A stretch of 32,681 bases of DNA, from the NCBI GenBank assembly GCA_947446885.1, contig CANFHZ010000018.1, forward strand, positions 1 through 32,681. The letters run 5' to 3'. Position numbers and translations under genes: made by a program. The DNA comes from Comamonadaceae bacterium (GTDB lineage: Bacteria; Pseudomonadota; Gammaproteobacteria; Burkholderiales; Burkholderiaceae_C). Of the stretch, positions 17,174 to 26,452 are shown piece by piece. Numbering within the stretch: the stretch's first letter is position 1; every line of letters begins with the position of its first letter. The notes beneath the pieces are model-generated. The model was not told the origin of the DNA, made no database searches, and saw only the letters and a program-made list of their open reading frames with translations.

Positions 17174-18420
17174 ACCACGTTCCCCATTTTGAAGATGGGC
17201 AAGTACATGGCCACCACGATGCTGCCGATCATGCTGCCCAAAACCACGATGATGACGGGTTCAATCAGGCTGGACAGTCCGGCTATCGCATCGTCAATTT
17301 CGGCCTCATAAAAATCGGCGACTTTCGCCAACATCCGGTCGAGGGCGCCGGACTCTTCGCCAATGGACGCCATTTGCAAGACCAACTCGGGAAATAATTT
17401 GGAACGGGTCATGGCAGCCCCGAGCGAGGTTCCGATGGAGACCTCTTGGCGAATGCGCTCTGTACCGCGTTCAAAAACCAGGTTGCCCGCTGCGGCGCCT
17501 ACGGATGTGAGTGATTCAACCAGGGGCACGCCTGCCGCAAACATGGTCGACAGGGTGCGGGCCCAACGGGCTACGCAGGCTTTTTCAATCAATGGTCCCA
17601 CGATGGGCAAGCGCAGCTTGCTGCGGTCTACCCAGATTTGCAGTGCGGTGTCGGTTTTGAGCAGACGCCAAAAGACCATACCGCCGATCAGAATACCACC
17701 CAGGATCAGATACCAGTTGTCCACGAATGCATCGCTCAGCGCAATCACCACCAAAGTGGGAGCCGGTAGCTCCTGACCAAATGAGGCGAAAATCTTTTTG
17801 AACGATGGGATAACGAAGATCATGATGATCGTCAGAACGGCGATTGAAATCAAAATTACGGCCGATGGATACATCAATGCCGACTTGATTTTGGACTTCA
17901 GTGCCTCGGTCTTCTCCAAATAGACTGCCAGACGGTCCAGCATAGCGTCCAGTATGCCCGCCGCTTCTCCTGCCGCGACCAAATTGCAATACAGGCTGCT
18001 GAAATATTCCGGGAATTTTCGGAATGCTGCGCTAATGGCGGTGCCGGTTTCCACATCACTGCGGATATTGCGAATCAGTAGGGCGAGCGCCGGGTTGCCG
18101 CTGCCGCGGGCAACAATATCAAATGCCTGCAGCAAGGGCAGGCCGGCTTTCATCATCGTTGCCAGCTGCCGGGTGAAGACCGAAATGTCCTTGGGTTTAA
18201 CCCGGGAGTTATGGCGCTCCACTTTGCGTTTTTGCACGCGTTTGGTCCGGATGCCCTGGCGTGCAAGCTGTGCCTTGGCAAAGGCCTGGCTTGGGGCTCG
18301 GATATCACCGTCTATCAGTTTCCCGTAGGCATCAACTCCACGCCAATCAAATATGAATTCTTTGGGTGGCTTCTGGACAGTTTTCTTGACCATCGGTGCT
18401 GCCTTGGCGGTGTCAGTCAT
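17170..18420 (-). CDS. pilC: Type IV pilus inner-membrane platform protein PilC
   Basis: 416 aa. It has two repeated type II secretion F domains, the first around residues 75-200 and the second around 280-400. Each carries the FTRQLATMMKAGLPLLQAF-type helix and the family glycine/glutamate pattern (GEAAGILD, GEESGALD). Three membrane helices are seen, near 180-200, 220-250 and at the C-terminus. PilC is the inner-membrane base on which the PilB motor assembles pilins. The N-terminal 50 residues are basic and lie in the cytoplasm. Its start overlaps the end of pilB by 8 bp. Confidence 0.96.
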   Translation of the reverse strand: MTDTAKAAPMVKKTVQKPPKEFIFDWRGVDAYGKLIDGDIRAPSQAFAKAQLARQGIRTKRVQKRKVERHNSRVKPKDISVFTRQLATMMKAGLPLLQAFDIVARGSGNPALALLIRNIRSDVETGTAISAAFRKFPEYFSSLYCNLVAAGEAAGILDAMLDRLAVYLEKTEALKSKIKSALMYPSAVILISIAVLTIIMIFVIPSFKKIFASFGQELPAPTLVVIALSDAFVDNWYLILGGILIGGMVFWRLLKTDTALQIWVDRSKLRLPIVGPLIEKACVARWARTLSTMFAAGVPLVESLTSVGAAAGNLVFERGTERIRQEVSIGTSLGAAMTRSKLFPELVLQMASIGEESGALDRMLAKVADFYEAEIDDAIAGLSSLIEPVIIVVLGSMIGSIVVAMYLPIFKMGNVV

Positions 18421-20164
18421 TGGTTGCCCCCAGAATTTCTTCGATCGATGTCAGACCGGCCTTCACTTTGAGCAGACCGGATTGGCGCATGGTCCGTATG
18501 CCCTCACGCTGCGCTTGCTCGGCAATGTCGTTTTGACTGGCATCTTGCAGGATCAGTCGCTGCATGGCCTCGGTAATGGGCATAACCTGGTAGATGCCCA
18601 GTCGCCCTTTGTAGCCGCCATTGCATTGCGGGCAGCCAACCGCAGCGTAGGGTTTCCAGCTGCCATCGATGTCCTCGGATTTGAACCCTGCCTCCAGCAG
18701 AGCCGGGCTTGGTAAGGCCTGCGGGGCTTTGCAGGCAGGACAGAGCTTGCGTACTAAGCGCTGTGCCGTAATGAGGATCACACTGGAGGCAATATTGAAG
18801 GGTGCGATACCCATATTGCGCAGCCGGTTGAGCGTGGCCGGAGCGTCGTTGGTATGCAGGGTGGACAAAACCAGGTGGCCGGTTTGCGCTGCCTTGATGG
18901 CGATGTCAGCCGTTTCGATATCGCGGATCTCACCGACCATGATGATGTCCGGATCCTGGCGCAAAAACGATCGCAAGGCCATCGCGAATGTCAAGCCGGT
19001 TTTTTCATTGATGTTGACCTGGTTGACGCCGGGCAGGTTGATTTCAGACGGGTCTTCGGCCGTGGCGATATTCACGCTGTCGCGGTTGAGGATGTTGAGG
19101 CAGCTGTAGAGCGAGACCGTCTTACCTGATCCAGTTGGGCCGGTGACCAGAATCATGCCGTTGGGTCTGCCGATTGCCTGCATGAGCCGCTGCTTTTCTT
19201 CCGGCTCGTAACCCAGTGCATCGATGCCGAGTTTGGTCACGTTGGAGTCCAGGATACGGATCACAATCTTTTCGCCAAACAGCGTCGGCAGGGTGCTGAC
19301 CCTGAAATCGATCACCCGACCCTCGCGCATCTTCAGTTTCATCCGCCCGTCTTGGGGTACCCGCTTTTCCGAGATATCGAGCCGCGCCAGCACCTTGATC
19401 CGGGAAGCCAGCTTGTCTTTGATGTAGTTCGGCGGGTTCGCCACTTCGCGCAACGCTCCGTCAATCCGCAATCGAACCCGGTAACGTGCCTCGTAGGGCT
19501 CAAAGTGCAAATCCGATGCGCCCTCTTTCAGCGCGCGGTCCAGCATGGTTTGCAAAAAGCGAACTACCGGCGCGTTATCAATCTCGGTTTGGGCCTGCTC
19601 CGTAGCAAGAGCGTCCTGCTCCTCGATCACACTTTCGAAGTCAAAGGTATCGGTACCGGTGTCCAGCAGGTCCTGGCTGGGTTCGGGTATCTGGGCGGCG
19701 ATAAGGTCGCTGGCCGTCTTGCTCGCATCGGCAGTCGGTTGCGGTAATTTGTCGTATTCCACGACCACCCATTCGACTGCGAGATTGGTGACCCGCATGA
19801 TGGCGGCTTCGGCCTCGCGGTTGGAGGGGTCGGCACTTGCCACCAGGAGGCGGTTACTGCGCCGCGCCAGAACCAGGACGTGAAACTTTTGCTGAAACGC
19901 AGCAAAGACCGGATCGCGCGGCAACTGGCTTTTTGATACCGCGCTCAGATCCAGCATGGGGCAGGCCAAGGCGCTGGACAAGGTTTTTGCCAACTCGCGC
20001 GGGGACACGATTTGACTGGAAAGCAGCTCTGCTACGGGGCTGATTTGCTTGGCCAATGCCGCCTGGGTAATCGACTGGGCTTGCTCGACCGTGATTCTTT
20101 CCCGCAGTACCAGCATATCCAGTGCGCTGGGGCGGTTGACCGGGGCCCGCTGGGCTGTGGACAT
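18413..20164 (-). CDS. pilB: Type IV pilus assembly ATPase PilB
   Basis: 583 aa. The ATG has a strong ribosome binding site (GGAGAGGAAG). The N-terminal MshEN-type domain covers about 15-150, and the hexameric secretion ATPase domain follows. Walker A is GPTGSGKT (342-349), the Walker B region is DIIMVGEIRD (406-415), the His box is LSTLHTND, and the zinc-binding tetracysteine is CPAC (475-478) and CPQC (511-514). PilB powers pilus extension. It is the first gene of the pilB-pilC-pilD-coaE-zapD-yacG run, 72 bp downstream of the rhamnose operon. Confidence 0.96.
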   Translation of the reverse strand: MSTAQRAPVNRPSALDMLVLRERITVEQAQSITQAALAKQISPVAELLSSQIVSPRELAKTLSSALACPMLDLSAVSKSQLPRDPVFAAFQQKFHVLVLARRSNRLLVASADPSNREAEAAIMRVTNLAVEWVVVEYDKLPQPTADASKTASDLIAAQIPEPSQDLLDTGTDTFDFESVIEEQDALATEQAQTEIDNAPVVRFLQTMLDRALKEGASDLHFEPYEARYRVRLRIDGALREVANPPNYIKDKLASRIKVLARLDISEKRVPQDGRMKLKMREGRVIDFRVSTLPTLFGEKIVIRILDSNVTKLGIDALGYEPEEKQRLMQAIGRPNGMILVTGPTGSGKTVSLYSCLNILNRDSVNIATAEDPSEINLPGVNQVNINEKTGLTFAMALRSFLRQDPDIIMVGEIRDIETADIAIKAAQTGHLVLSTLHTNDAPATLNRLRNMGIAPFNIASSVILITAQRLVRKLCPACKAPQALPSPALLEAGFKSEDIDGSWKPYAAVGCPQCNGGYKGRLGIYQVMPITEAMQRLILQDASQNDIAEQAQREGIRTMRQSGLLKVKAGLTSIEEILGATND

Positions 20165-20236
20165 GGACTTCCTCTCCTTGGGTATCCAAGCTTGCCGCCG
20201 CCATACTTTCCTGCAACAGCTAAGGTCCTTGGAAAA

Positions 20237-20779
20237 TCACATTTTAGTGTCCAAAAATAGTTGTCCTTTTGTGTCCTTCCCCGAAAGCACGGGTTCACAG
20301 CCATCCAGTGGCCAGTTGATTTTCAGCGTCGGGTCGTCCCAACGTATGCACAGCTCGTGCTGGGGCGCGTAAAAATCGGTGGTTTTGTACAGAAATTCGG
20401 CGGCTTCCGACACCACCAAAAAGCCGTGCGCCAGCCCGGCAGGAATCCAGAGCTGTCGCCGGTTCTCGGCGGAAAGTATTTCGCCGACCCAGGTTCCATA
20501 GGTAGGAGAGTCCCGTCGGATGTCCACTGCCACGTCAAACACGGCGCCCGCTGTGACCCGAACCAGCTTGCCCTGGGCTTGCACCGTCTGGCAATGCAGG
20601 CCGCGCAGCACATGTTTGGCGCTCTTGGAATGGTTGTCCTGCACAAATTGCACGTTGACACCGGTCGCCTCGGCAAAGGCACGGGCGTTGAAGCTCTCGA
20701 AAAAAAAGCCGCGCTCGTCACCGAAAACCCGGGGTTCCAGCAGAAATACGTCGGCAATCGCGGTGCGGGTGGCCTGCAT
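20237..20779 (-). CDS. rfbC: dTDP-4-dehydrorhamnose 3,5-epimerase
   Basis: 180 aa, the RmlC cupin. It epimerises C3 and C5 of dTDP-4-keto-6-deoxyglucose. The family blocks are FFFESFNARAF, the active-site histidine in LRGLHCQ, GKLVRVTAGAVFDVAVDIR, and the tyrosine region EFLYKTTDFY. Its ATG shares a base with the stop of rfbA (TGATG), which suggests coupling. It is the last gene of the dTDP-L-rhamnose operon. Confidence 0.95.
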   Translation of the reverse strand: MQATRTAIADVFLLEPRVFGDERGFFFESFNARAFAEATGVNVQFVQDNHSKSAKHVLRGLHCQTVQAQGKLVRVTAGAVFDVAVDIRRDSPTYGTWVGEILSAENRRQLWIPAGLAHGFLVVSEAAEFLYKTTDFYAPQHELCIRWDDPTLKINWPLDGCEPVLSGKDTKGQLFLDTKM

Positions 20780-21675
20780 CAGTACACCTTGTCCTGCAGC
20801 AGGCGCAGCAGATAGCTGCCGTAGCCGGACTTGGCCAGCGGCCGCGCCAGAGCCTGCAGTTGCGCATCGTCGATCCAGCCGCTGCGCCAGGCGATTTCCT
20901 CGGGCGAGGCAACTTTGAGACCCTGGCGGTTTTCGACGGTGGCGATGAACTGGCTGGCCTCCAGCATGGACTCATGCGTACCGGTGTCCAGCCAGGCGTA
21001 GCCGCGCCCCATGGTTTGTACAGTGAGCGCACCGCGCTCCAGGTACAGGCGGTTGAGGTCGGTAATTTCGAGTTCTCCGCGCGCTGAGGGCTTGACCTGT
21101 TTGGCCAGTTCCACGACCTGGGTGTCATAAAAATACAAGCCGGTGATGGCGTAGCGGGATTTGGGCTGCGCCGGTTTTTCCTCCAGGCTGATGGCCCGCC
21201 CATGCGCGTCAAACTCGACCACGCCGTAGCGTTCCGGGTCCTGCACCGCGTAGGCAAAGACGGTCGCACCGCTTTCCTGCTGCATAGCCGTCTTGAGGCT
21301 GCTGGCAAAGTCGTGGCCGTAAAAAATATTGTCGCCCAGCACCAAGGCGCTGGGCGCGCCGCCCAAAAATTCCTCGCCAATCAAAAAGGCCTGCGCCAAG
21401 CCATCGGGCGATGCTTGCACGGCATACGCGATACGAATGCCCCATTGGCTTCCGTCACCCAGCAGCTGTTCAAAGCGCGGCGTGTCCTGCGGCGTGGAGA
21501 TCACCAGCACCTCGCGGATACCCGCCAGCAGCAGCGTGCTCAGGGGGTAATAAATCATGGGCTTGTCGTAAATCGGCAGCAGCTGCTTGCTCACAACCTG
21601 GGTGGCCGGATAGAGCCGCGTGCCGGAGCCACCGGCCAGGATGATGCCCTTGCGGGCTGAAGTCGAGGGGTTCAT
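20779..21675 (-). CDS. rfbA: Glucose-1-phosphate thymidylyltransferase
   Basis: 298 aa from the ATG at 21675; the frame is open upstream but overlaps rfbD. RmlA makes dTDP-glucose from glucose-1-phosphate and dTTP, the first step of the rhamnose pathway. The nucleotide-binding motif is [31 protein letters not shown] and [11 protein letters not shown] (Mg-binding Asp) are present, and the C-terminal [16 protein letters not shown] block is that of long-form RfbA. It lies 7 bp downstream of rfbD. Confidence 0.96.
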   Translation of the reverse strand: MNPSTSARKGIILAGGSGTRLYPATQVVSKQLLPIYDKPMIYYPLSTLLLAGIREVLVISTPQDTPRFEQLLGDGSQWGIRIAYAVQASPDGLAQAFLIGEEFLGGAPSALVLGDNIFYGHDFASSLKTAMQQESGATVFAYAVQDPERYGVVEFDAHGRAISLEEKPAQPKSRYAITGLYFYDTQVVELAKQVKPSARGELEITDLNRLYLERGALTVQTMGRGYAWLDTGTHESMLEASQFIATVENRQGLKVASPEEIAWRSGWIDDAQLQALARPLAKSGYGSYLLRLLQDKVY

Positions 21676-21682
21676 GGTGGGT

Positions 21683-22609
21683 TCATGCAGAGCGAGGGGC
21701 GGGGGCGGGCGGTGGACTGATTTCCTGCAGCATACGCACAAGGCCATCCTGCCAGTGCGGCAGGGACAGCCCGAAAGTTGTGCGCAGCCGCTCGGTGTTC
21801 AGACGTGAATTCAGCGGACGGGCCGCCGGTGTCGGGTAGCTGCTGGTTGGAATGGCGTGCACCGCCTCGCTTGCAGGAACTTTCAGGGGCCAGCCCAGGG
21901 CGCGTGCCTGCTCCAGCACACAACAGGCATAGCCATGCCAGCTGGTTTCGCCGCTGGCCGTGCAGTGGTACAGACCCGCCACGGCGGGACGGAGAAGCGC
22001 CGTGGCCAGAACGTGGGCGCTCACATCGGCCAGCAGCTCAGCGGAGGTGGGCGCGCCATGTTGGTCGGCAATCACATGCAGCGCCTCGCGCTCAGCGCCC
22101 AGGCGCAACATGGTTTTGGCGAAATTACCGCCGCGCGCACCATAGACCCAGCTGGTGCGCAGGATCAGGTGACGGGCATGCTGCTGCACCGCCTGCTCGC
22201 CGGCCAGCTTAGTCTGCCCGTACACGCTCAAGGGGCCGGTGGCATCGCCCTCGGCCCAGGGGCGCGTGCCGGAGCCGTCAAAAACATAGTCCGTGGAATA
22301 GTGCAGCAGCCAGGCACCCAGGGCCGTGGCCTCATGTGCCATCACTGCCGGAGCTTCTGCGTTGATACGGGTTGCGGCTGCGGCGTCGGTTTCGGCTTTA
22401 TCGACAGCGGTGTAGGCGGCCGCGTTGACGATGACCGCAGGTGCCACCGCACGGATGCATGCCGCCAGCGCGTCCAGGTCAGCAAGATCACCACACAAGC
22501 CATCGGCACCCGGCGTGCGCCCCGGTGCAATCACCTCGCCCAGCACCGACAGGCTGCGGCGCAACTCCCACCCCACTTGCCCCGTGCCGCCGAACAGGAG
22601 GATGCGCAT
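21683..22609 (-). CDS. rfbD: dTDP-4-dehydrorhamnose reductase
   Basis: 308 aa from the ATG at 22609. This is an extended short-chain dehydrogenase that makes dTDP-L-rhamnose with NAD(P)H. The dinucleotide motif [10 protein letters not shown] is at the N-terminus. The active site is STDYVFDG plus YGQTK (Tyr-x3-Lys). The Pro-rich tail ([12 protein letters not shown]) is unusual but short. The gene is 4 bp after rfbB and 7 bp before rfbA. Confidence 0.95.
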   Translation of the reverse strand: MRILLFGGTGQVGWELRRSLSVLGEVIAPGRTPGADGLCGDLADLDALAACIRAVAPAVIVNAAAYTAVDKAETDAAAATRINAEAPAVMAHEATALGAWLLHYSTDYVFDGSGTRPWAEGDATGPLSVYGQTKLAGEQAVQQHARHLILRTSWVYGARGGNFAKTMLRLGAEREALHVIADQHGAPTSAELLADVSAHVLATALLRPAVAGLYHCTASGETSWHGYACCVLEQARALGWPLKVPASEAVHAIPTSSYPTPAARPLNSRLNTERLRTTFGLSLPHWQDGLVRMLQEISPPPAPAPRSA

Positions 22610-22613
22610 GGTG

Positions 22614-23678
22614 TCAGCCCGCAGCGTACTGCTTGGCCACCCACTCCCGGTAGGCCCCGCTTTGCACCTGCGCGATCCAGTCCGGGTTGTCCAGATACCA
22701 CTGCACGGTTTTGCGGATCCCGCTGGCAAAGGTTTCTGCCGGACGCCAGCCCAGTTCGCGGTGCAGTTTGCTGGCATCAATCGCGTAGCGGCGGTCGTGG
22801 CCGGGCCGGTCGGCGACAAAGGCGATTTGGCTGCGGTAACTGGCCCCATCGGCGCGGGGTTGGAGTTCGTCCAGCAGGTCGCACACCGTGTGCACGATGT
22901 CCAGGTTGGGCATTTCGTTCCAGCCGCCGATGTTGTAGGTCTCGCCCACGCGGCCTTGCGCCAGCACGCAGCGGATGGCGCTGCAATGGTCTTTGACATA
23001 CAGCCAATCCCGAATCTGCTGCCCGTCGCCGTAGACTGGCAGCGGCTTGCCCGCCCGCGCGTTGACGATCATCAGCGGAATCAGTTTTTCGGGGAAGTGC
23101 AGCGGCCCGTAGTTGTTGCTGCAGTTGGTCGTGAGCACCGGCAGGCCATAGGTGTGGTGGTAGGCGCGCACCAGGTGGTCGCTGGCGGCCTTGCTGGCAC
23201 TGTAGGGGCTGTTGGGCTCGTAGGGGTGGGTTTCGGTAAAGGCTGGCGCGTCCTTGGCGAGCGAGCCGAAGACTTCGTCGGTGGACACATGCAGCAGCCG
23301 GAATGCCGCTTTCGCCGCCGGTTCCAGGTTTCCCCAGTAAGCCCGCACCGCTTCCAGTAACTGGAAGGTGCCCACGATATTGGTTTGCACAAAAGCGCCC
23401 GGCCCGTGGATGGAACGGTCCACATGGCTCTCGGCTGCGAAATGCAAGACCGCGCGGGGCGTGTGTTCAAGCAGCAGCCGGGCTACCAGTTCTCCGTCAC
23501 CAATGTCGCCGTGGACAAAAACATGCAGCGGGTTGCTGCGCAGGCTGTCCAGGTTGTGCACATTGCCCGCGTAGGTGAGGGCGTCAAGGTTGACCACGGC
23601 TTCGTTGCAGCCGGCCAGCCAGTCCAACACAAAATTGCTGCCAATGAATCCGGCTCCGCCGGTAACAAGAATGGTCAT
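22614..23678 (-). CDS. rfbB: dTDP-glucose 4,6-dehydratase
   Basis: 354 aa. It converts dTDP-glucose to dTDP-4-keto-6-deoxyglucose with bound NAD+. The Rossmann motif [11 protein letters not shown] is at residues 6-16. The catalytic TDE motif is VSTDEVFGS, and Tyr-x3-Lys is YSASK. The [17 protein letters not shown] block is diagnostic of the family. It is the first gene of rfbB-rfbD-rfbA-rfbC. The product dTDP-L-rhamnose feeds O-antigen, exopolysaccharide or glycan decoration; no glycosyltransferase is in the window. Confidence 0.96.
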   Translation of the reverse strand: MTILVTGGAGFIGSNFVLDWLAGCNEAVVNLDALTYAGNVHNLDSLRSNPLHVFVHGDIGDGELVARLLLEHTPRAVLHFAAESHVDRSIHGPGAFVQTNIVGTFQLLEAVRAYWGNLEPAAKAAFRLLHVSTDEVFGSLAKDAPAFTETHPYEPNSPYSASKAASDHLVRAYHHTYGLPVLTTNCSNNYGPLHFPEKLIPLMIVNARAGKPLPVYGDGQQIRDWLYVKDHCSAIRCVLAQGRVGETYNIGGWNEMPNLDIVHTVCDLLDELQPRADGASYRSQIAFVADRPGHDRRYAIDASKLHRELGWRPAETFASGIRKTVQWYLDNPDWIAQVQSGAYREWVAKQYAAG

Positions 23679-23761
23679 CGCAAGAGTTTAGCCGCGAGCG
23701 GGTAGGATGCCGCTGTGGCGTGCCGGTCGCCGTTTCCCCCGGCTTTTTAAGGAGCTTTTGC

Positions 23762-24001
23762 ATGACACCCCATATCGCCCAAAAATCTCCTTATGCCACC
23801 GACGTGGAGGCGGGCAAGGACTATTACTGGTGCTCTTGTGGCCAGAGCAAGGCACAGCCCTTTTGCGATGGTTCGCACAAAGGCTCGGAATTCACCCCGG
23901 TGAAGTACCACGCCGAGGCGTCCAAGACCGTGTACTTCTGCGGTTGCAAAGCCAGCGGCAGCAAGCCGCTGTGCGACGGCGCACACAAAGCCCTGGCCTG
24001 A
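23762..24001 (+). CDS. CDGSH-type iron-sulfur protein
   Basis: 79 aa with AAGGAG 8 bp before the ATG at 23762. Two CDGSH motifs are visible: C-S-C-x7-PFCDGSH and C-G-C-x7-PLCDGAH. Each can hold a 2Fe-2S cluster through three Cys and one His, as in the mitoNEET-related dual-motif family of bacteria. There is no membrane anchor, so the protein is soluble. The function is probably electron transfer or redox sensing; the partner is unknown. It is divergent from rfbB and convergent with the histone-deacetylase-family gene. Confidence 0.9.
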   Translation: MTPHIAQKSPYATDVEAGKDYYWCSCGQSKAQPFCDGSHKGSEFTPVKYHAEASKTVYFCGCKASGSKPLCDGAHKALA

Positions 24002-24034
24002 TCCAACGCTGCTTGGCGGGGGGTGCGGGCGGTT

Positions 24035-24991
24035 CTAGGACAGCCCGGCCAGCTCCCGCACATGCACCTCGACGCTGCGGCCCAGCGCGCTGAGGTTGTA
24101 GCCGCCCTCTAAGCACGAGACGATGCGCCCCTGCGCGTGGCGTTGCGCGACTGCCTTGATCTGGCGCGTGATCCAGCGGTAATCGTCTTCCACCAGGCCG
24201 AGCTGGCCCAGGTCGTCCTCCCGGTGCGCGTCAAATCCGGCACTGACAAACAGCATCTGTGGCGCGAAATCCTCCAAGCGCGGTAGCCATTGCGCTTCAA
24301 TCAATGCGCGTATTGCCGGGCCTTTGGTGTAAGCCGCCACTGGCAGATTCAGCACATTGGCCGCGCCAGAGGTGCTGCCGCCGTGTGGGTAGAAGGGGTG
24401 TTGGTACAGGCCCACCATCAGGATGCGCGTGTCCCCGGCCACGATGTCTTCGGTTCCGTTACCGTGGTGCACGTCAAAGTCGACGATGGCCACGCGCTCC
24501 AGCCCGTGGTGTTCCAGCGCGTACTTGGCGGCCAGCGCCACGTTGTTCACCAAACAGAAACCCATGGCGTGGTCGTGGCAGGCGTGATGCCCCGGCGGGC
24601 GTACCGCGCAAAACGCGTTCTCCGCCTCGCCCCGCATCACCGCGTCGGTGGCCGCCAGCGCAGCCCCGGCGGCGCGGCGCAGTGCATCCCAGGTGCGCGG
24701 GTTCATGGCGGTATCCGGGTCCAGATAACGTAAAGCGCCGCGCTCTTCCCCTGCAGCTGCCACCAGACGGGTGTGGTGCAACAACAGGTTTTCCAGGTGC
24801 GCGTGCGTGTGGGCCAGCGCCATGTGCTCCATGGTTGCCAGGGGTGGTTCACGCCAGTCCAGTGCATCCATCAAACCGCTGGCGTGCAGGCGGTCCTTGA
24901 TCGCATCGAGCCGTTCGGGGCATTCCGGGTGGCCTGGTCCCATGTCGTGGGCCTGGCAGTCGGGGTGGGAGAAGTAAGCGGTGGTGGTCAC
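24035..24991 (-). CDS. Histone-deacetylase-family amidohydrolase
   Basis: 318 aa, the class II histone deacetylase / acetylpolyamine amidohydrolase fold. The active-site histidine pair is in RPPGHHA. Zinc ligands are in VDFDVHHGNGT and in the later SAGFDAHRED. Bacterial members remove acetyl groups from small amines, acetoin-related compounds or protein lysines; the substrate here is not identifiable. No signal peptide is seen, so the enzyme is cytoplasmic. It is divergent from the TauE/SafE gene across 102 bp, which must carry both promoters. Confidence 0.9.
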   Translation of the reverse strand: MTTTAYFSHPDCQAHDMGPGHPECPERLDAIKDRLHASGLMDALDWREPPLATMEHMALAHTHAHLENLLLHHTRLVAAAGEERGALRYLDPDTAMNPRTWDALRRAAGAALAATDAVMRGEAENAFCAVRPPGHHACHDHAMGFCLVNNVALAAKYALEHHGLERVAIVDFDVHHGNGTEDIVAGDTRILMVGLYQHPFYPHGGSTSGAANVLNLPVAAYTKGPAIRALIEAQWLPRLEDFAPQMLFVSAGFDAHREDDLGQLGLVEDDYRWITRQIKAVAQRHAQGRIVSCLEGGYNLSALGRSVEVHVRELAGLS

Positions 24992-25093
24992 GGTGCATCG
25001 GCCCCTTGGCGGCGTGGAATACGGGTTGGCGCATTGTCTACCAGCATCCTCAGCAGCCTAAGACAGGCCGCTTGTGCCACCTATCATCGCTCC

Positions 25094-25837
25094 ATGCAAT
25101 TTGATGCCCTGTTCTGCTTGGCCGCCCTGGCTGCGTTTCTCGTCGGTTCTTCCAAAGGGGGGCTTCCCGCAGTGGGCATGCTGGCGGTTCCTGTGCTTTC
25201 ATTGCGCATGTCGCCGGTGCTCGCAGCCGCGCTGCTGCTGCCCATTTTTGTGGTCTCTGACCTCGCTGGTCTGTGGCTGTACCGGCGGGATTACAGCGCG
25301 GCCAACGTGCGCATCCTGGTGCCCGCAGGCATTACGGGCGTATTGGTGGGCTGGCTGACTGCCTCCTGGGTGTCAGACCGGGCTATCACCTTTCTGATCG
25401 CTCTGGTCGGCTTGGGCTTTTGCCTCAACCTGTGGCTGCGCAAAACCGGTGATGCACCCGCGCTGCCGCCCCAGCGTGCCAAGGGCTGGTTCTGGGGCAC
25501 CCTGGCGGGATTCACCAGCTTTATTTCGCACGCAGGGGCGCCGCCTTTTCAGGTCTACATGCTGCCCCAGCAACTGCCTAAGGCCGAATTTGCCGGCACC
25601 GCCACCATCGTTTTTGCCCTCATCAACGCCGCCAAAATCATTCCCTACCAAGCCCTGCGCCCGTATTCGGCAGAAGGACTGTCGTACGCCGCCGCGCTGG
25701 TCCCCTTTGCACTCTTCGGTGCGGTCGCTGGGGCTTACCTGACCCGCCGGGTCTCGCAATACTGGTTTTATCTGCTGGTGCAGGTCAGCCTATTTGGTGT
25801 GTCGATCAAGCTGCTGGTGGACGCGGTCATGGCTTAG
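25094..25837 (+). CDS. TauE/SafE family permease
   Basis: 247 aa from the ATG at 25094; the longer frame upstream overlaps the divergent gene. Seven to eight membrane helices are seen, with the family features GSSKGGLPAVGML near the N-terminus and the repeated GFTSFISHAGAPPFQVYMLP in the second half. TauE/SafE permeases move sulfite, sulfoacetate or other organosulfur anions and small organic anions across the inner membrane. The direction and substrate cannot be read here. Confidence 0.88.
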   Translation: MQFDALFCLAALAAFLVGSSKGGLPAVGMLAVPVLSLRMSPVLAAALLLPIFVVSDLAGLWLYRRDYSAANVRILVPAGITGVLVGWLTASWVSDRAITFLIALVGLGFCLNLWLRKTGDAPALPPQRAKGWFWGTLAGFTSFISHAGAPPFQVYMLPQQLPKAEFAGTATIVFALINAAKIIPYQALRPYSAEGLSYAAALVPFALFGAVAGAYLTRRVSQYWFYLLVQVSLFGVSIKLLVDAVMA

Positions 25838-25982
25838 CGCTGCGTACCGGTGCGTGCAGGTGTTTTGATCCAGGTCATGCAAACGCGTTTTTGAGCCGAT
25901 CACGGGTGGGTAAGGACCGGACCGCGCTCCACAATGGGTGAGAAGCACTTTTGCTCTGTCCCCAACTGCAGGAACCGCATCC

Positions 25983-26366
25983 ATGTCCCATTACCACGCC
26001 GTCGTCTGGATTGACCATGTGCAAGCCCATGTCATCCACTTCAGTCCCGACGATGTTGAGAAATTTGTTGTCCAGCCCCACCACCCCCACCACAAGCTGC
26101 ATTCCACCGCAGGCACTTTGGGCGACGGCCGCGCACCCGAAGACAAAGACTACTACCACCGCGTGGCACAGGCCCTGGCTGGCGCGCATGAAATTCTCGT
26201 CGTCGGCCCCGCGCAGGCCAAGCTGCAGCTGGTCAAACACATCCACGCCCATGACCACGCGTTGGTCTCCAAGCTGATCGGTGTTGAAACCGTGGACCAC
26301 CCCACCGACGGTCAGCTGGTGGCCTACGCCCGCAAATACTTCCGGGCCAAAGACGCCATGCTGTAA
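25983..26366 (+). CDS. eRF1/Pelota-like 'translational machinery' protein
   Basis: 127 aa with AGGAACC before the ATG. It is rich in histidine (HHPHHKLH; HIHAHDHAL). The order of a strand VVWIDHVQAHVIHF, the helix DYYHRVAQALAGA, the EILVVGPAQAKLQLVKHI segment and the closing VETVDHPTDGQLVAYARKYF matches a family often named translational machinery protein in Burkholderiales. It is related to one domain of eRF1/Pelota and also to host-attachment-type proteins; the molecular role is not established. Its stop is 16 bp from the left copy of the direct repeat flanking the CRISPR-Cas locus. Confidence 0.7.
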   Translation: MSHYHAVVWIDHVQAHVIHFSPDDVEKFVVQPHHPHHKLHSTAGTLGDGRAPEDKDYYHRVAQALAGAHEILVVGPAQAKLQLVKHIHAHDHALVSKLIGVETVDHPTDGQLVAYARKYFRAKDAML

Positions 26367-26382
26367 GGAGCACTCTGCACGA

Positions 26383-26448
26383 CGCGCCCCCTCACACCCC
26401 CGCAGGTTCGTGCGTCATATCCAAATGCAGCATGCAGCCCGTATACGG
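26383..26448. repeat. Left copy of 66-bp direct repeat (orphan 3' end of the enolase-family gene)
   Basis: This copy matches 32260-32325 over 66 bp with 3 adjacent mismatches: bases 26383-26433 are identical, then GCA versus CGT, then 12 identical bases. On the minus strand it encodes the last 19 residues and stop of the enolase-superfamily protein (ending MLHLDMTHEPAGV) without the rest of the gene. It ends in the palindrome CCGTATACGG, 4 bp before the first CRISPR repeat. Confidence 0.95.
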
Positions 26449-26452
26449 CTGC

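Noticed and set aside
16319-20164. Type II secretion genes instead of pilus genes
   Set aside because: The order pilB-pilC-pilD-coaE-zapD-yacG and the PilB domain layout are those of type IV pili.
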